A stretch of 64,000 bases of DNA from Mycolicibacterium llatzerense (GTDB taxonomy: Bacteria > Actinomycetota > Actinomycetes > Mycobacteriales > Mycobacteriaceae). Positions 17,920 to 26,121 of this stretch are shown here, in pieces. The translations under genes were made by a program, and so were the position numbers. The stretch is taken from NCBI RefSeq assembly GCF_000878195.1, contig NZ_JXST01000037.1:1-64000 (forward strand), written 5' to 3'. The notes beneath the pieces were generated by a model. That model made no database searches, was not told where the DNA came from, and saw only the letters and a list, made by a program, of their open reading frames with translations. How positions within the stretch are numbered: the stretch's first letter is position 1; each line of letters starts with the position of its first letter.

Positions 17920-17958
17920 TAGATTCGGGTTCCGAATTCCGTCACAATGGTGTTGTGA
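17920..17958 (+). promoter_or_regulatory. sufR promoter and candidate SufR operators
   Basis: TAGATT (17920-17925) is a plausible -10 with start near 17932. Two dyads follow. TTCGG-gtt-CCGAA (17924-17936) covers the -10/+1. TCACAA-tggtg-TTGTGA (17942-17958) is a perfect 6+6 palindrome that includes the GTG start codon of sufR. SufR proteins autorepress their operons, so the second dyad is the stronger operator candidate. Confidence 0.5.
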
Positions 17959-18716
17959 AATTGCCGTCCGAAGCGCTCGGAGCTGTCGGCACCGCGACCG
18001 CGGTGACGTCGGCGACGGCCGTCTCAGACGGACACACCCGGTCGGCGATCGTGCAATTGCTGCTGGAAGGCGCGGTTACCGCGACCCAGATCGGTGAGCA
18101 GCTCGGCATTTCCGCGGCCGGAGTCCGGCGGCATCTCGACGCGCTGATCGACGCGGGCGACGCGGAATCCAGCGCTGCCGCAGCGTGGCAGCACAACGGC
18201 CGCGGCCGGCCCGCCAAGCGGTACCGGCTGACCGCCGCGGGACGCGCCAAGCTCGGCCACACCTACGACGACCTCGCCGCGGCCGCCATGCGCCAGCTGC
18301 GCGAGATCGGCGGCGACGACGCCATCCGGACCTTCGCCCGTCGTCGTATCGACTCGATCCTGTCCGGCGTCACCACCACACCGGACATCGCCGATACCGC
18401 GGACCAGCTGGCCGCGGCATTGACCCAGGCCGGCTACGCCACCACGACCACTCCGGTGACCGGACCCATCGGCGGGGTGCAGATCTGTCAGCACCACTGC
18501 CCGGTCTCGCATGTCGCCGAGGAGTTCCCCGAACTGTGCGACGCCGAACGTGAAGCGTTCGCCGAGGTGCTCGGTACGCACGTGCAGCGCCTGGCCACCA
18601 TCGTCAACGGGGATTGTGCGTGTACGACGCACGTACCGGTCACGCCGGAGCACGCAGTCTCAACGGCTTCTACACCCATCCACACCGCGACCCAAGAAGA
18701 AGGAGTGTCGCAATGA
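17955..18716 (+). CDS. sufR: Fe-S cluster-responsive repressor SufR
   Basis: Transcriptional repressor of the suf operon. 253 residues from the GTG at 17955. An N-terminal winged helix-turn-helix (about residues 28-90, TRSAIVQLLLEGAVTATQI) is followed by a C-terminal effector domain with a conserved cysteine set, ICQHHCPVSHV and GDCACTTHV. That set is expected to bind the sensing Fe-S cluster. An upstream start at 17901 would add 18 residues but has no support, since the candidate promoter lies inside it. The stop overlaps sufB as ATGA. Homologue of Rv1460; autoregulation is likely through the palindrome at the start codon. Confidence 0.9.
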   Translation: MKLPSEALGAVGTATAVTSATAVSDGHTRSAIVQLLLEGAVTATQIGEQLGISAAGVRRHLDALIDAGDAESSAAAAWQHNGRGRPAKRYRLTAAGRAKLGHTYDDLAAAAMRQLREIGGDDAIRTFARRRIDSILSGVTTTPDIADTADQLAAALTQAGYATTTTPVTGPIGGVQICQHHCPVSHVAEEFPELCDAEREAFAEVLGTHVQRLATIVNGDCACTTHVPVTPEHAVSTASTPIHTATQEEGVSQ

Positions 18717-20140
18717 CGACCACCCCGGAACAGTTGACCCAGGAGGAGACCATTGCCTCCCTGGGCACTTACGGCTACGGCTGGGCTGACAGTGATGCCG
18801 CAGGCGCCGCCGCGACCCGTGGGCTGAATGAGGCTGTCGTCCGCGACATCTCGTCGAAGAAGAACGAGCCGGAGTGGATGCTCGACTTCCGGCTGAAGTC
18901 GCTGCACATCTTCGACAAGAAGCCCATGCCGCGCTGGGGCAGTGACCTCGACGGCATCGACTTCGACAACATCAAGTACTTCGTGCGGTCCACCGAGAAG
19001 CAGGCAGCGACCTGGGACGACCTGCCGGCCGATATCAAGAACACCTACGACCGCCTGGGCATCCCCGAGGCCGAGAAGCAGCGCCTGGTGTCCGGTGTCG
19101 CCGCGCAGTACGAATCCGAGGTCGTGTACCACCAGATCCGCGAAGACCTCGAGGCGCTGGGCGTCATCTTCCTGGACACCGATTCCGCACTGCGGGAGCA
19201 CCCGGAGATCTTCAAGAAGTACTTCGGCACCGTGATCCCGGCCGGCGACAACAAGTTCTCGGCGCTGAACTCCGCCGTGTGGTCGGGTGGCTCGTTCATC
19301 TACGTGCCGCCGGGCGTGCACGTCGACATCCCGCTGCAGGCCTACTTCCGGATCAACACCGAGAACATGGGCCAGTTCGAGCGGACGCTGATCATCGCCG
19401 ACGAAGGCTCCTACGTGCACTACGTGGAGGGTTGTACCGCGCCGATCTACAAGTCGGACTCGCTGCACTCGGCCGTCGTCGAGATCGTGGTGAAACCCGG
19501 TGCGCGCGTTCGGTACACGACCATCCAGAACTGGTCGAACAACGTCTACAACCTGGTCACCAAGCGGGCCCGCGCCGAGGCCGGCGCCACCATGGAGTGG
19601 ATCGACGGCAACATCGGTTCCAAGGTCACAATGAAGTACCCGGCGGTCTGGATGACCGGCGAGCACGCCAAGGGTGAGGTGCTCTCGGTGGCGTTCGCGG
19701 GCGAAGGCCAGCACCAGGACACCGGCGCCAAGATGGTGCACCTGGCGCCGAACACGTCGAGCAACATCGTGTCGAAGTCGGTGGCCCGTGGTGGCGGCCG
19801 GTCGTCGTACCGCGGACTGATCCAGATCAACAAGGGCGCGCACGGCTCCAAGTCGAGCGTGAAATGCGATGCGCTGCTTGTCGACAACATCAGCCGCTCG
19901 GACACGTACCCGTACGTCGACATCCGCGAGGACGACGTCACGATGGGTCACGAGGCCACCGTCTCGAAGGTCAGCGAGGATCAGATGTTCTATCTGATGA
20001 GCCGCGGTCTGACCGAGGACGAGGCCATGGCGATGGTGGTGCGCGGCTTCGTCGAGCCCATCGCCAAGGAACTGCCAATGGAATACGCGCTCGAGCTGAA
20101 CCGGCTGATCGAGCTGCAAATGGAAGGCGCTGTCGGATAG
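18713..20140 (+). CDS. sufB: Fe-S cluster assembly scaffold SufB (intein-free)
   Basis: Scaffold component of the SufBCD complex in the cytosol. 475 residues, the length of an intein-free SufB. The C-terminal beta-helix core is intact, including VEGCTAPIY with Cys241 and KCDALLVDNISRSDTYPYVDI. In M. tuberculosis the homologue is interrupted by an intein before the cysteine of that first motif; here the flanks join without interruption. The start ATG at 18713 overlaps the sufR stop, and the stop codon shares a base with the GTG of sufD. Confidence 0.95.
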   Translation: MTTTPEQLTQEETIASLGTYGYGWADSDAAGAAATRGLNEAVVRDISSKKNEPEWMLDFRLKSLHIFDKKPMPRWGSDLDGIDFDNIKYFVRSTEKQAATWDDLPADIKNTYDRLGIPEAEKQRLVSGVAAQYESEVVYHQIREDLEALGVIFLDTDSALREHPEIFKKYFGTVIPAGDNKFSALNSAVWSGGSFIYVPPGVHVDIPLQAYFRINTENMGQFERTLIIADEGSYVHYVEGCTAPIYKSDSLHSAVVEIVVKPGARVRYTTIQNWSNNVYNLVTKRARAEAGATMEWIDGNIGSKVTMKYPAVWMTGEHAKGEVLSVAFAGEGQHQDTGAKMVHLAPNTSSNIVSKSVARGGGRSSYRGLIQINKGAHGSKSSVKCDALLVDNISRSDTYPYVDIREDDVTMGHEATVSKVSEDQMFYLMSRGLTEDEAMAMVVRGFVEPIAKELPMEYALELNRLIELQMEGAVG

Positions 20141-21315
20141 TGAGTTTGACTGAACCCGTTGAGGGCATTGTCACCAATAAGGGTGAGCTGTTCACGTCCT
20201 ACGACGTCAACGCTTTTGAGGTGCCGCACGGCCGTGACGAGCTGTGGCGGTTCACCCCGCTGAAGCGCCTGCACGGTCTGCACGACGGCTCCGCGGTCGC
20301 CACCGGCGCTGCGCGCGTTGAGGTTTCAGAACGCGCCGGCGTCACCGTCGAGACCGTCGGTCGCGATGACGAGCGCCTGGGCCAGGGCGGTGTGCCCGCG
20401 GACCGGGTTGCCGCCCAGGCCTATTCGTCGTTCGCCGAGGCGACGGTGGTGTCGGTCGGCCGCGACGTCCAGGTCGCCGAGCCTGTCGAGATCACCATCG
20501 CCGGCCCCGGCGAGGGCAAGACCGCGTACGGCCACCTGCAGCTGCGGGTCGCCGAACTCGGCGAGGCCGTCGTGGTCATCGACCAGACCGGCAGCGGAAC
20601 CTACGCCGACAACATCGAATTCGTCGTCGGCGACGCGGCCCGCCTGACCGTCGTGTCGATCGCCGACTGGGCCGACGACGCGGTGAACATCAGCACCCAC
20701 CACGCGACCCTGGGCAAGGACGCCGTGCTGCGGCACATCGCGGTCACCCTCGGCGGCGACGTCGTGCGCCTGACATCGCGGACCCGCTACCTCGCTCCCG
20801 GCGGCGACGCCGAGATGCTGGGTCTGTACTTCGCGGACGACGGCCAGCACTTCGAGTCGCGCCTGCTGGTCGACCACGCGCAGCCGAACTGCCGCTCCAA
20901 CGTGTTGTACAAGGGTGCGCTGCAAGGGGATCCGGATTCAAAGAAGCCCGATGCCCACACCGTGTGGATCGGCGACGTGCTGATCCGGGCCGCGGCCACC
21001 GGCACCGACACCTTCGAGGTGAACCGCAACCTGGTGCTCACCGACGGCGCCCGCGCCGACTCGGTGCCCAACCTGGAGATCGAGACGGGCGAGATCGTCG
21101 GCGCCGGACACGCCAGTGCCACCGGACGTTTCGACGACGAGCAGCTGTTCTACCTGCAGGCCCGCGGTATCCCCGAGGACCAGGCCCGCCGCCTGGTGGT
21201 CCGGGGCTTCTTCGGCGAGATCATCCAGAAGATCGCCGTGCCCGAAGTCCGCGACCGCCTGACCGCCGCCATCGAACACGAACTTGAACTGACTGAAGGA
21301 CGCAACAACTCATGA
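20140..21315 (+). CDS. sufD: Fe-S cluster assembly protein SufD
   Basis: Partner of SufB in the SufBC2D scaffold. 391 residues. The C-terminal half aligns with the SufB beta-helix (NVLYKGALQGDPDSKKPDAHTVWIGDVLI, with the conserved His in the DAHTVW segment) and ends with GRFDDEQLFYLQARGIPEDQARRLVV, the SufBD family tail. GTG start at 20140 overlaps the sufB TAG by one base. The stop overlaps sufC as ATGA. Confidence 0.94.
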   Translation: MSLTEPVEGIVTNKGELFTSYDVNAFEVPHGRDELWRFTPLKRLHGLHDGSAVATGAARVEVSERAGVTVETVGRDDERLGQGGVPADRVAAQAYSSFAEATVVSVGRDVQVAEPVEITIAGPGEGKTAYGHLQLRVAELGEAVVVIDQTGSGTYADNIEFVVGDAARLTVVSIADWADDAVNISTHHATLGKDAVLRHIAVTLGGDVVRLTSRTRYLAPGGDAEMLGLYFADDGQHFESRLLVDHAQPNCRSNVLYKGALQGDPDSKKPDAHTVWIGDVLIRAAATGTDTFEVNRNLVLTDGARADSVPNLEIETGEIVGAGHASATGRFDDEQLFYLQARGIPEDQARRLVVRGFFGEIIQKIAVPEVRDRLTAAIEHELELTEGRNNS

Positions 21316-22079
21316 CCACACTGGAAATCAAGGACCTGCACGTCTCGGTCACCGCACCCGACGGTGCCGACGTCCCGATCCTCAAGGGCGTGAACCTGAC
21401 CGTGAAGTCGGGCGAGACCCACGCGGTCATGGGCCCCAACGGTTCTGGCAAGTCGACGCTGTCGTACGCCATCGCCGGCCACCCCAAGTACACCGTCACC
21501 TCCGGGTCCATCACCCTCGATGGCGAGGACGTGCTGGAGATGAGCGTCGATGAAAGGGCAAGGGCGGGCCTCTTTTTGGCCATGCAGTACCCGGTCGAGG
21601 TGCCCGGCGTCTCGATGTCGAACTTCCTGCGCACCGCGGCGACCGCGGTCCGTGGCGAGGCCCCCAAGCTGCGCCACTGGGTCAAAGAGGTCAAGACCGC
21701 CATGTCCGAGCTGGACATCGACCCGGCGTTCGGTGAGCGCAGCGTCAACGAAGGTTTCTCCGGTGGTGAGAAGAAGCGCCACGAGATCCTGCAGCTGGGC
21801 CTGCTGAAGCCGAAGATCGCCATCCTCGACGAGACCGACTCGGGCCTGGACGTCGACGCGCTGCGCGTGGTGTCCGAGGGCGTCAACCGGTACGCCGAGG
21901 CCGAGCATGGCGGCGTCCTGCTGATCACGCACTACACCCGCATCCTGCGCTACATCCGTCCGCAGTTCGTGCACGTCTTCTTCGACGGCCGGATCGTCAC
22001 GTCCGGTGGGCCGGAGCTGGCCGACGAGCTCGAAGAGCACGGCTACGAGCGCTACACCGCTGCGGCTGCCCAGGCCTGA
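21312..22079 (+). CDS. sufC: Fe-S assembly ATPase SufC
   Basis: ABC-type ATPase that drives the SufBCD scaffold; soluble, with no membrane partner. 255 residues. Walker A GPNGSGKSTLSYA (about 37-49), the SufC-specific signature FSGGEKKRHEILQLG (about 149-163), Walker B AILDETDSGLD and the H-loop ITHYTR are all present. A 27-nt gap with GAGGAGC separates it from sufS, the only real gap in the operon. Confidence 0.95.
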   Translation: MTTLEIKDLHVSVTAPDGADVPILKGVNLTVKSGETHAVMGPNGSGKSTLSYAIAGHPKYTVTSGSITLDGEDVLEMSVDERARAGLFLAMQYPVEVPGVSMSNFLRTAATAVRGEAPKLRHWVKEVKTAMSELDIDPAFGERSVNEGFSGGEKKRHEILQLGLLKPKIAILDETDSGLDVDALRVVSEGVNRYAEAEHGGVLLITHYTRILRYIRPQFVHVFFDGRIVTSGGPELADELEEHGYERYTAAAAQA

Positions 22080-22106
22080 CATAGCGCGCACGCGAGGAGC
22101 AAGACG

Positions 22107-23351
22107 GTGACGGTGTCGGTTCATTTGGATGTGACGCGGATCAGGGCCGACTTCCCGATCCTCAGTCGGGTCATGCGCGGCGGAAACACGTTGGCGTACC
22201 TGGATTCCGGGGCCACGTCGCAGAAGCCGCTGCAGGTCCTCGATGCCGAGCGGCAGTTCCTGACCACCTCCAACGGCGCGGTGCACCGCGGTGCGCACCA
22301 GCTGATGGAGGAGTCCACCGACGCCTACGAACAAGGGCGCGCGGACATCGCGGCGTTCGTCGGTGCCGATGACGACGAGCTGGTGTTCACCAAGAACGCC
22401 ACCGAGGCGCTGAACCTGGTGTCGTATGCGGTGGGGGACAGCCGGTTCGACCGCGTGGTCGGGCCGGGGGACGTCATCGTCACCACGGAGCTGGAGCATC
22501 ACGCCAACCTGATTCCGTGGCAGGAGCTGGCCCGCCGGACCGGCGCCGAGCTGCGCTGGTACGGCGTGACCGACGACGGCCGCATCGACCTGGATTCTCT
22601 GCAGCTCGACGATCGGGTGAAAGTTGTTGCTTTCACTCATCATTCGAACGTCACCGGCGCCATCGCGCCGGTCGCCGAACTGGTGTCGCGGGCCAAGGCC
22701 GTCGGCGCGTTGACCGTGCTGGACGCCTGCCAGTCGGTGCCGCACCAGCCGATCGACTTCCATGCTCTCGACGTCGACTTCGCGGCGTTCTCGGGTCACA
22801 AGATGTTGGGACCCACCGGAATCGGTGTGCTGTACGGCCGTCGTGCGCTGCTGAACGCGTTGCCCCCGTTCCTCACCGGCGGATCGATGATCGAGACCGT
22901 CACCATGGAGTCGGTGACCTACGCCCCGGCACCGCAGCGGTTCGAGGCCGGCACCCCGATGACCTCGCAAGTGGTCGGATTGGCCGCTGCCGCACGGTAT
23001 CTCGACGCGATCGGGATGGCGGCCGTCGAAGCACACGAAGCCGAGTTGGTGGCTGCCACGCTCGACGGACTGACTCAGATTCCGCAGGTGCGGATCATCG
23101 GACCGACCACCACCGAGCACCGCGGTTCACCCGTGAGTTTTGTGCTCGACGGAGTGCACGCCCACGACGTCGGCCAGATCCTCGACGACGGCGGCATCGC
23201 GGTCCGGGTCGGTCATCACTGCGCGGCCCCGCTGCACCGGCGATTCGGTATCGCCGCGACGGCCCGGGCGTCGTTCGCGGTCTACAACACCCTCGACGAG
23301 GTCGACCGGCTGGTCGCCGGTGTCAAACGCGCTGTGGAGTTCTTTGCATGA
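22107..23351 (+). CDS. sufS: Cysteine desulfurase SufS
   Basis: PLP enzyme releasing sulfur from cysteine as a persulfide for Fe-S assembly. 414 residues. PLP lysine in FSGHKMLGPTGIGVLYG (about 229-245); catalytic cysteine in VRVGHHCAAPLHRR (about 368-381). LDSGATSQKP and HRGAHQLMEESTDAYEQ are the group II NifS/SufS N-terminal signatures. GTG start at 22107, preceded by GAGGAG. The stop overlaps sufU (ATGA). Homologue of Rv1464 (csd). Confidence 0.95.
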   Translation: MTVSVHLDVTRIRADFPILSRVMRGGNTLAYLDSGATSQKPLQVLDAERQFLTTSNGAVHRGAHQLMEESTDAYEQGRADIAAFVGADDDELVFTKNATEALNLVSYAVGDSRFDRVVGPGDVIVTTELEHHANLIPWQELARRTGAELRWYGVTDDGRIDLDSLQLDDRVKVVAFTHHSNVTGAIAPVAELVSRAKAVGALTVLDACQSVPHQPIDFHALDVDFAAFSGHKMLGPTGIGVLYGRRALLNALPPFLTGGSMIETVTMESVTYAPAPQRFEAGTPMTSQVVGLAAAARYLDAIGMAAVEAHEAELVAATLDGLTQIPQVRIIGPTTTEHRGSPVSFVLDGVHAHDVGQILDDGGIAVRVGHHCAAPLHRRFGIAATARASFAVYNTLDEVDRLVAGVKRAVEFFA

Positions 23352-23836
23352 GAATGGAACAGATGTACCAGGAAGTGATCCTGGACCACTACAAGCACCC
23401 GCATCACCGCGGGCTGCGGGAGCCGTTCGGCGCGCAGGTGCACCACGTCAACCCGACGTGCGGTGACGAGGTGACGCTGCGCGTGACGCTGTCCGACGAC
23501 GGCGAGACCGTCGCCGACATCTCGTATGACGGGCAGGGCTGCTCGATCAGCCAGGCGTCGACGTCGGTGCTGACCGATCAGGTGATCGGCCAGAGCGTGG
23601 AAGAGGCGCTCAAGACCGTCGGCGCGTTCACCGAGATGATTTCCTCCCGCGGCAACGTCGAGGGGGACGAAGATGTGCTGGGTGACGGCATCGCGTTCGC
23701 CGGTGTCGCCAAGTACCCGGCACGGGTGAAATGCGCGCTGCTGGGCTGGACTGCGTTCAAAGCCGCGCTCGCCGAGGCGAGTGCATCAGAGACTGTGCTG
23801 GCAGCTGTCGGCACCAATGCGGAGGACAGGCGATGA
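23348..23836 (+). CDS. sufU: Zinc-dependent sulfurtransferase SufU
   Basis: Accepts sulfur from SufS and passes it to the SufBCD scaffold. 162 residues of the IscU-like fold. Zinc-ligand cysteines appear in NPTCGDEV (about residue 37), GQGCSISQAS (about residue 62) and ARVKCALLGW (about residue 128). The insertion between the second and third cysteines is the feature that separates SufU from IscU. Coupled to sufS and to the downstream DUF59 gene by 4-nt overlaps. Confidence 0.93.
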   Translation: MRMEQMYQEVILDHYKHPHHRGLREPFGAQVHHVNPTCGDEVTLRVTLSDDGETVADISYDGQGCSISQASTSVLTDQVIGQSVEEALKTVGAFTEMISSRGNVEGDEDVLGDGIAFAGVAKYPARVKCALLGWTAFKAALAEASASETVLAAVGTNAEDRR

Positions 23837-24207
23837 CTGAAGGCACACCCGAAGGAACCACCACGGCCAACGTGGTCGACGACCCCCAGCTGCTCGACGC
23901 CGTCGAAGAGGCCATGCGCGACGTCGTCGACCCTGAGCTCGGCATCAACGTCGTGGACCTGGGTCTCGTCTACGGCATGACGCTCGAAGAGGGCGACGAA
24001 GGCACCGTCGTGAAGCTCGACATGACGCTGACGTCGGCGGCCTGTCCGTTGACCGACGTGATCGAGGATCAGTCGCGGTCCGCCCTGGTGGGCGCCGGCC
24101 TGGTCAGCGACCTCAAGCTGAACTGGGTCTGGAACCCGCCGTGGGGTCCGGACAAGATCACCGACGACGGCCGCGAGCAGCTCCGGGCACTGGGCTTCAC
24201 CGTCTAG
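23833..24207 (+). CDS. sufT: DUF59/MIP18-family Fe-S assembly factor SufT
   Basis: 124-residue single-domain MIP18-like protein (Rv1466 homologue) thought to help Fe-S cluster maturation or carriage. The hallmark DPELGINVVDLGLVYG falls at about residues 33-48. The conserved cysteine is in TSAACPLTDVIEDQ (about 68-81), followed by the WNPPWGPDKITDDGR tail. Last gene of the suf operon, with its start overlapping the sufU stop. A large palindrome (24216-24279) follows within 10 bp and probably marks the operon end. Confidence 0.9.
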   Translation: MTEGTPEGTTTANVVDDPQLLDAVEEAMRDVVDPELGINVVDLGLVYGMTLEEGDEGTVVKLDMTLTSAACPLTDVIEDQSRSALVGAGLVSDLKLNWVWNPPWGPDKITDDGREQLRALGFTV

Positions 24208-24215
24208 CTAGTTTT

Positions 24216-24279
24216 CGTCGAGCGTGTGGGAAGACGAGGAGATTTGCCCGAATTATCTCGTTTAGCCACACGCTCGACG
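24216..24279. repeat. Large imperfect hairpin after the suf operon
   Basis: Perfect 14-bp arms CGTCGAGCGTGTGG (24216-24229) and CCACACGCTCGACG (24266-24279) enclose a second partly paired segment: ACGAGgAGAT against ATCTCGT, one bulge. The element lies 9 bp after the sufT stop. No T-tract follows. It could be a factor-independent-like terminator or a mobile palindrome. Confidence 0.6.
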
Positions 24280-24406
24280 CAGTCCAGGCCCTGAGGCCTG
24301 TGGATAACCGGCGATTCTGACGTCTTTTGGCGGCGTTCTTGTCGGTCGCCTTCTCTAGCTTCCACCGCAAGAGGACCAATCAGGTCCGATGCGGAACGGA
24401 GGCACC

Positions 24407-24922
24407 ATGAATTCTGAAATCAGGCCGGGCGAAGTCGCGCGCGATCCCGGCGACGAGTACCCAAATTCGCTGGCGCTGTGCATGATTGACGCGATGTACG
24501 TCACCGGGGCCCGGCACCTGACGGTCGAGAACATCGTCGCGCGGTACCGCGCTTTTCGGGCCGGGCAGGGCGGGAACGCCGATCGCGATGGCGTGCCGGA
24601 GCTCTTGGCGAACATTGCCGCCGTGGGCGGGCCCTACCAGTGGGCCGCCGACATCGGGAATCGCCGACCGACATCGACGGCGAAGAACGCGCCGCTGCGT
24701 GCGGTGGCGCTGGCCGAGATCGCACAGCAGTTCTCGGCGCTCGGCATTGCGACGGCGGCAGACCTGCGAGCCGTCGCCGAGGACGACGAACTGTCCGCCG
24801 AGGTGCAGCGAGTCTGGTGCGCCATCCCGGGCCAGCGTTCGGGCTTCAGTTGGCGCTACCTGCTGATGCTGGTGCAACCGCCGAGCCTCCGAGCGGCACC
24901 ACCGGACGCGGAGACCGCATGA
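24407..24922 (+). CDS. Conserved hypothetical protein, helical
   Basis: 171 residues, function unknown. The sequence is mostly helical, with a first block SLALCMIDAMYVTGARHLTVENIVARYRAFR (about 21-51) and a last block VWCAIPGQRSGFSWRYLLMLV (about 137-157). The latter resembles helix-hairpin-helix proteins of the endonuclease III type, without a visible catalytic Lys/Asp or Fe-S cysteines. That likeness is weak. I chose the ATG at 24407 because GGAGG lies 6 nt upstream; the ATG at 24389 has no ribosome-binding site. It is followed by, but not coupled to, the oxidoreductase gene. Confidence 0.65.
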   Translation: MNSEIRPGEVARDPGDEYPNSLALCMIDAMYVTGARHLTVENIVARYRAFRAGQGGNADRDGVPELLANIAAVGGPYQWAADIGNRRPTSTAKNAPLRAVALAEIAQQFSALGIATAADLRAVAEDDELSAEVQRVWCAIPGQRSGFSWRYLLMLVQPPSLRAAPPDAETA

Positions 24923-24993
24923 AAAGGCGATAACCGACCCGCCAGTCGGGCGCCGGCGGAATCGGTTGAGCCGTCACGGTGTTGCATAGGCTC

Positions 24994-26094
24994 ATGACCG
25001 TCGATGCAACTGGACTCTTCGCTCCACTGGCCCTGCGGAACCTGACCGTACCCAACCGGTTCGCGATGGCTCCCATGACCAGGCAGGCGTCGCCCGGAGG
25101 CGTCCCGGGGCCCGACGTGGCGGAGTACTACGCCCGCCGGGCTGCCGGCGGTGTCGGCCTGATCATCACCGAAGGTGTGCGACTGGGTGACCCGACGGCG
25201 ACCGGTTCGCAAGACATCCCGACGCTGGTCGGCGCCGAGGCGCTCGACGGCTGGCGCAACGTCACCAGCGCGGTGCACCGCCACGGCGCGACCATCGCCG
25301 CGCAGCTCTGGCACCAGGGCGCCGAGCGTGGCGACCGCGACGGGGTGGCCCCGGTCAGCCCGTCGGGCGTGAACGGTCTCGGCGAGCAGATGGGCCGGGC
25401 CCTGGCCGCTGATGAGCTGCCTGCTGTCGCGCAGTGGTACGCCGAGGCGGCCCGCAACGCCAAGGACGTCGGCTTCGACGCGGTCGAACTGCACGGCGCC
25501 CACGGCTACCTGCTGGACCAATTCCTGTGGACCAGAACGAATCTGCGCACCGACCAATACGGTGGCACGCTCGAGAACCGGACCCGTTTCCCGGCTGAGG
25601 TGATTGCGGCGGTGCGCGCCGCGGTCGGCCCGGACTACCCGATCATCTACCGCTTCTCGCAGTGGAAGGGCACGGACTACAACGCGACGTTGGTCGACGA
25701 TCCGATGCAGCTGCAGGAACTGCTGGCCCCGCTGGTCGATGCCGGCGTCGACGCGCTACATCCCTCGACCCGCCGCCACTACGTGCCGGCGTTCCCCGAC
25801 GCCGACCCGGCCCTGACGCTGGCCGGCTGGACCAAGAAGGTCACCGGGACGCCCGTCATCGCCGTCGGCTCGGTGGGCCTGCAGACCGCGTTCCGGTCCG
25901 AGAAGCCCGGCCAGGTCATCGAGCCAGGCCCGGTGGACCAGTTGGTCGAGCAGTTCGACGCCGCTGAGTTCGACATGATCGCGATCGGCCGGGCGCTGCT
26001 CGCCGATCCCGGATGGGTGAACCGCCTGCGCACGGGCACCCTGGACGGGTTCAATGGCTACGATGCGGCCAGTGCGCTGGCCCGGTTGGCCTGA
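24994..26094 (+). CDS. NADH:flavin oxidoreductase, old yellow enzyme family
   Basis: 366-residue FMN-dependent ene-reductase-like TIM barrel. Motifs are NRFAMAPMTR near the N-terminus (FMN site), AQLWHQGAE (about 98-106), and the family hallmark VELHGAHGYLLDQFLWTRTNLRTDQYGG (starting about residue 167; His-x-x-His ligands for substrate carbonyls). It ends with AIGRALLADPGWVNRL. The natural substrate cannot be told. The last 107 bp, including the stop codon, are duplicated perfectly at 28490-28596, beyond a two-gene insertion. An upstream GTG at 24979 is a less likely start. Confidence 0.9.
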   Translation: MTVDATGLFAPLALRNLTVPNRFAMAPMTRQASPGGVPGPDVAEYYARRAAGGVGLIITEGVRLGDPTATGSQDIPTLVGAEALDGWRNVTSAVHRHGATIAAQLWHQGAERGDRDGVAPVSPSGVNGLGEQMGRALAADELPAVAQWYAEAARNAKDVGFDAVELHGAHGYLLDQFLWTRTNLRTDQYGGTLENRTRFPAEVIAAVRAAVGPDYPIIYRFSQWKGTDYNATLVDDPMQLQELLAPLVDAGVDALHPSTRRHYVPAFPDADPALTLAGWTKKVTGTPVIAVGSVGLQTAFRSEKPGQVIEPGPVDQLVEQFDAAEFDMIAIGRALLADPGWVNRLRTGTLDGFNGYDAASALARLA

Positions 26095-26097
26095 CCA
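25991..26097 (+). repeat. 107-bp direct repeat, left copy (3' end of the oxidoreductase gene)
   Basis: Begins GGGCGCTGCTCGCC and ends with the stop codon and three more bases (TGACCA). Identical over all 107 bases to 28490-28596. Together they bound the kinase/peptidase island. Confidence 0.95.
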
Positions 26098-26121
26098 GCG
26101 GCCTCCGGACGGGAATGTCGG

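Noticed and set aside
17906..17921. IdeR-like iron box before sufR
   Set aside because: TAAGGGTTACCTTCCTA has matching ends but the central positions do not fit the IdeR consensus; SufR dyads explain the region better.
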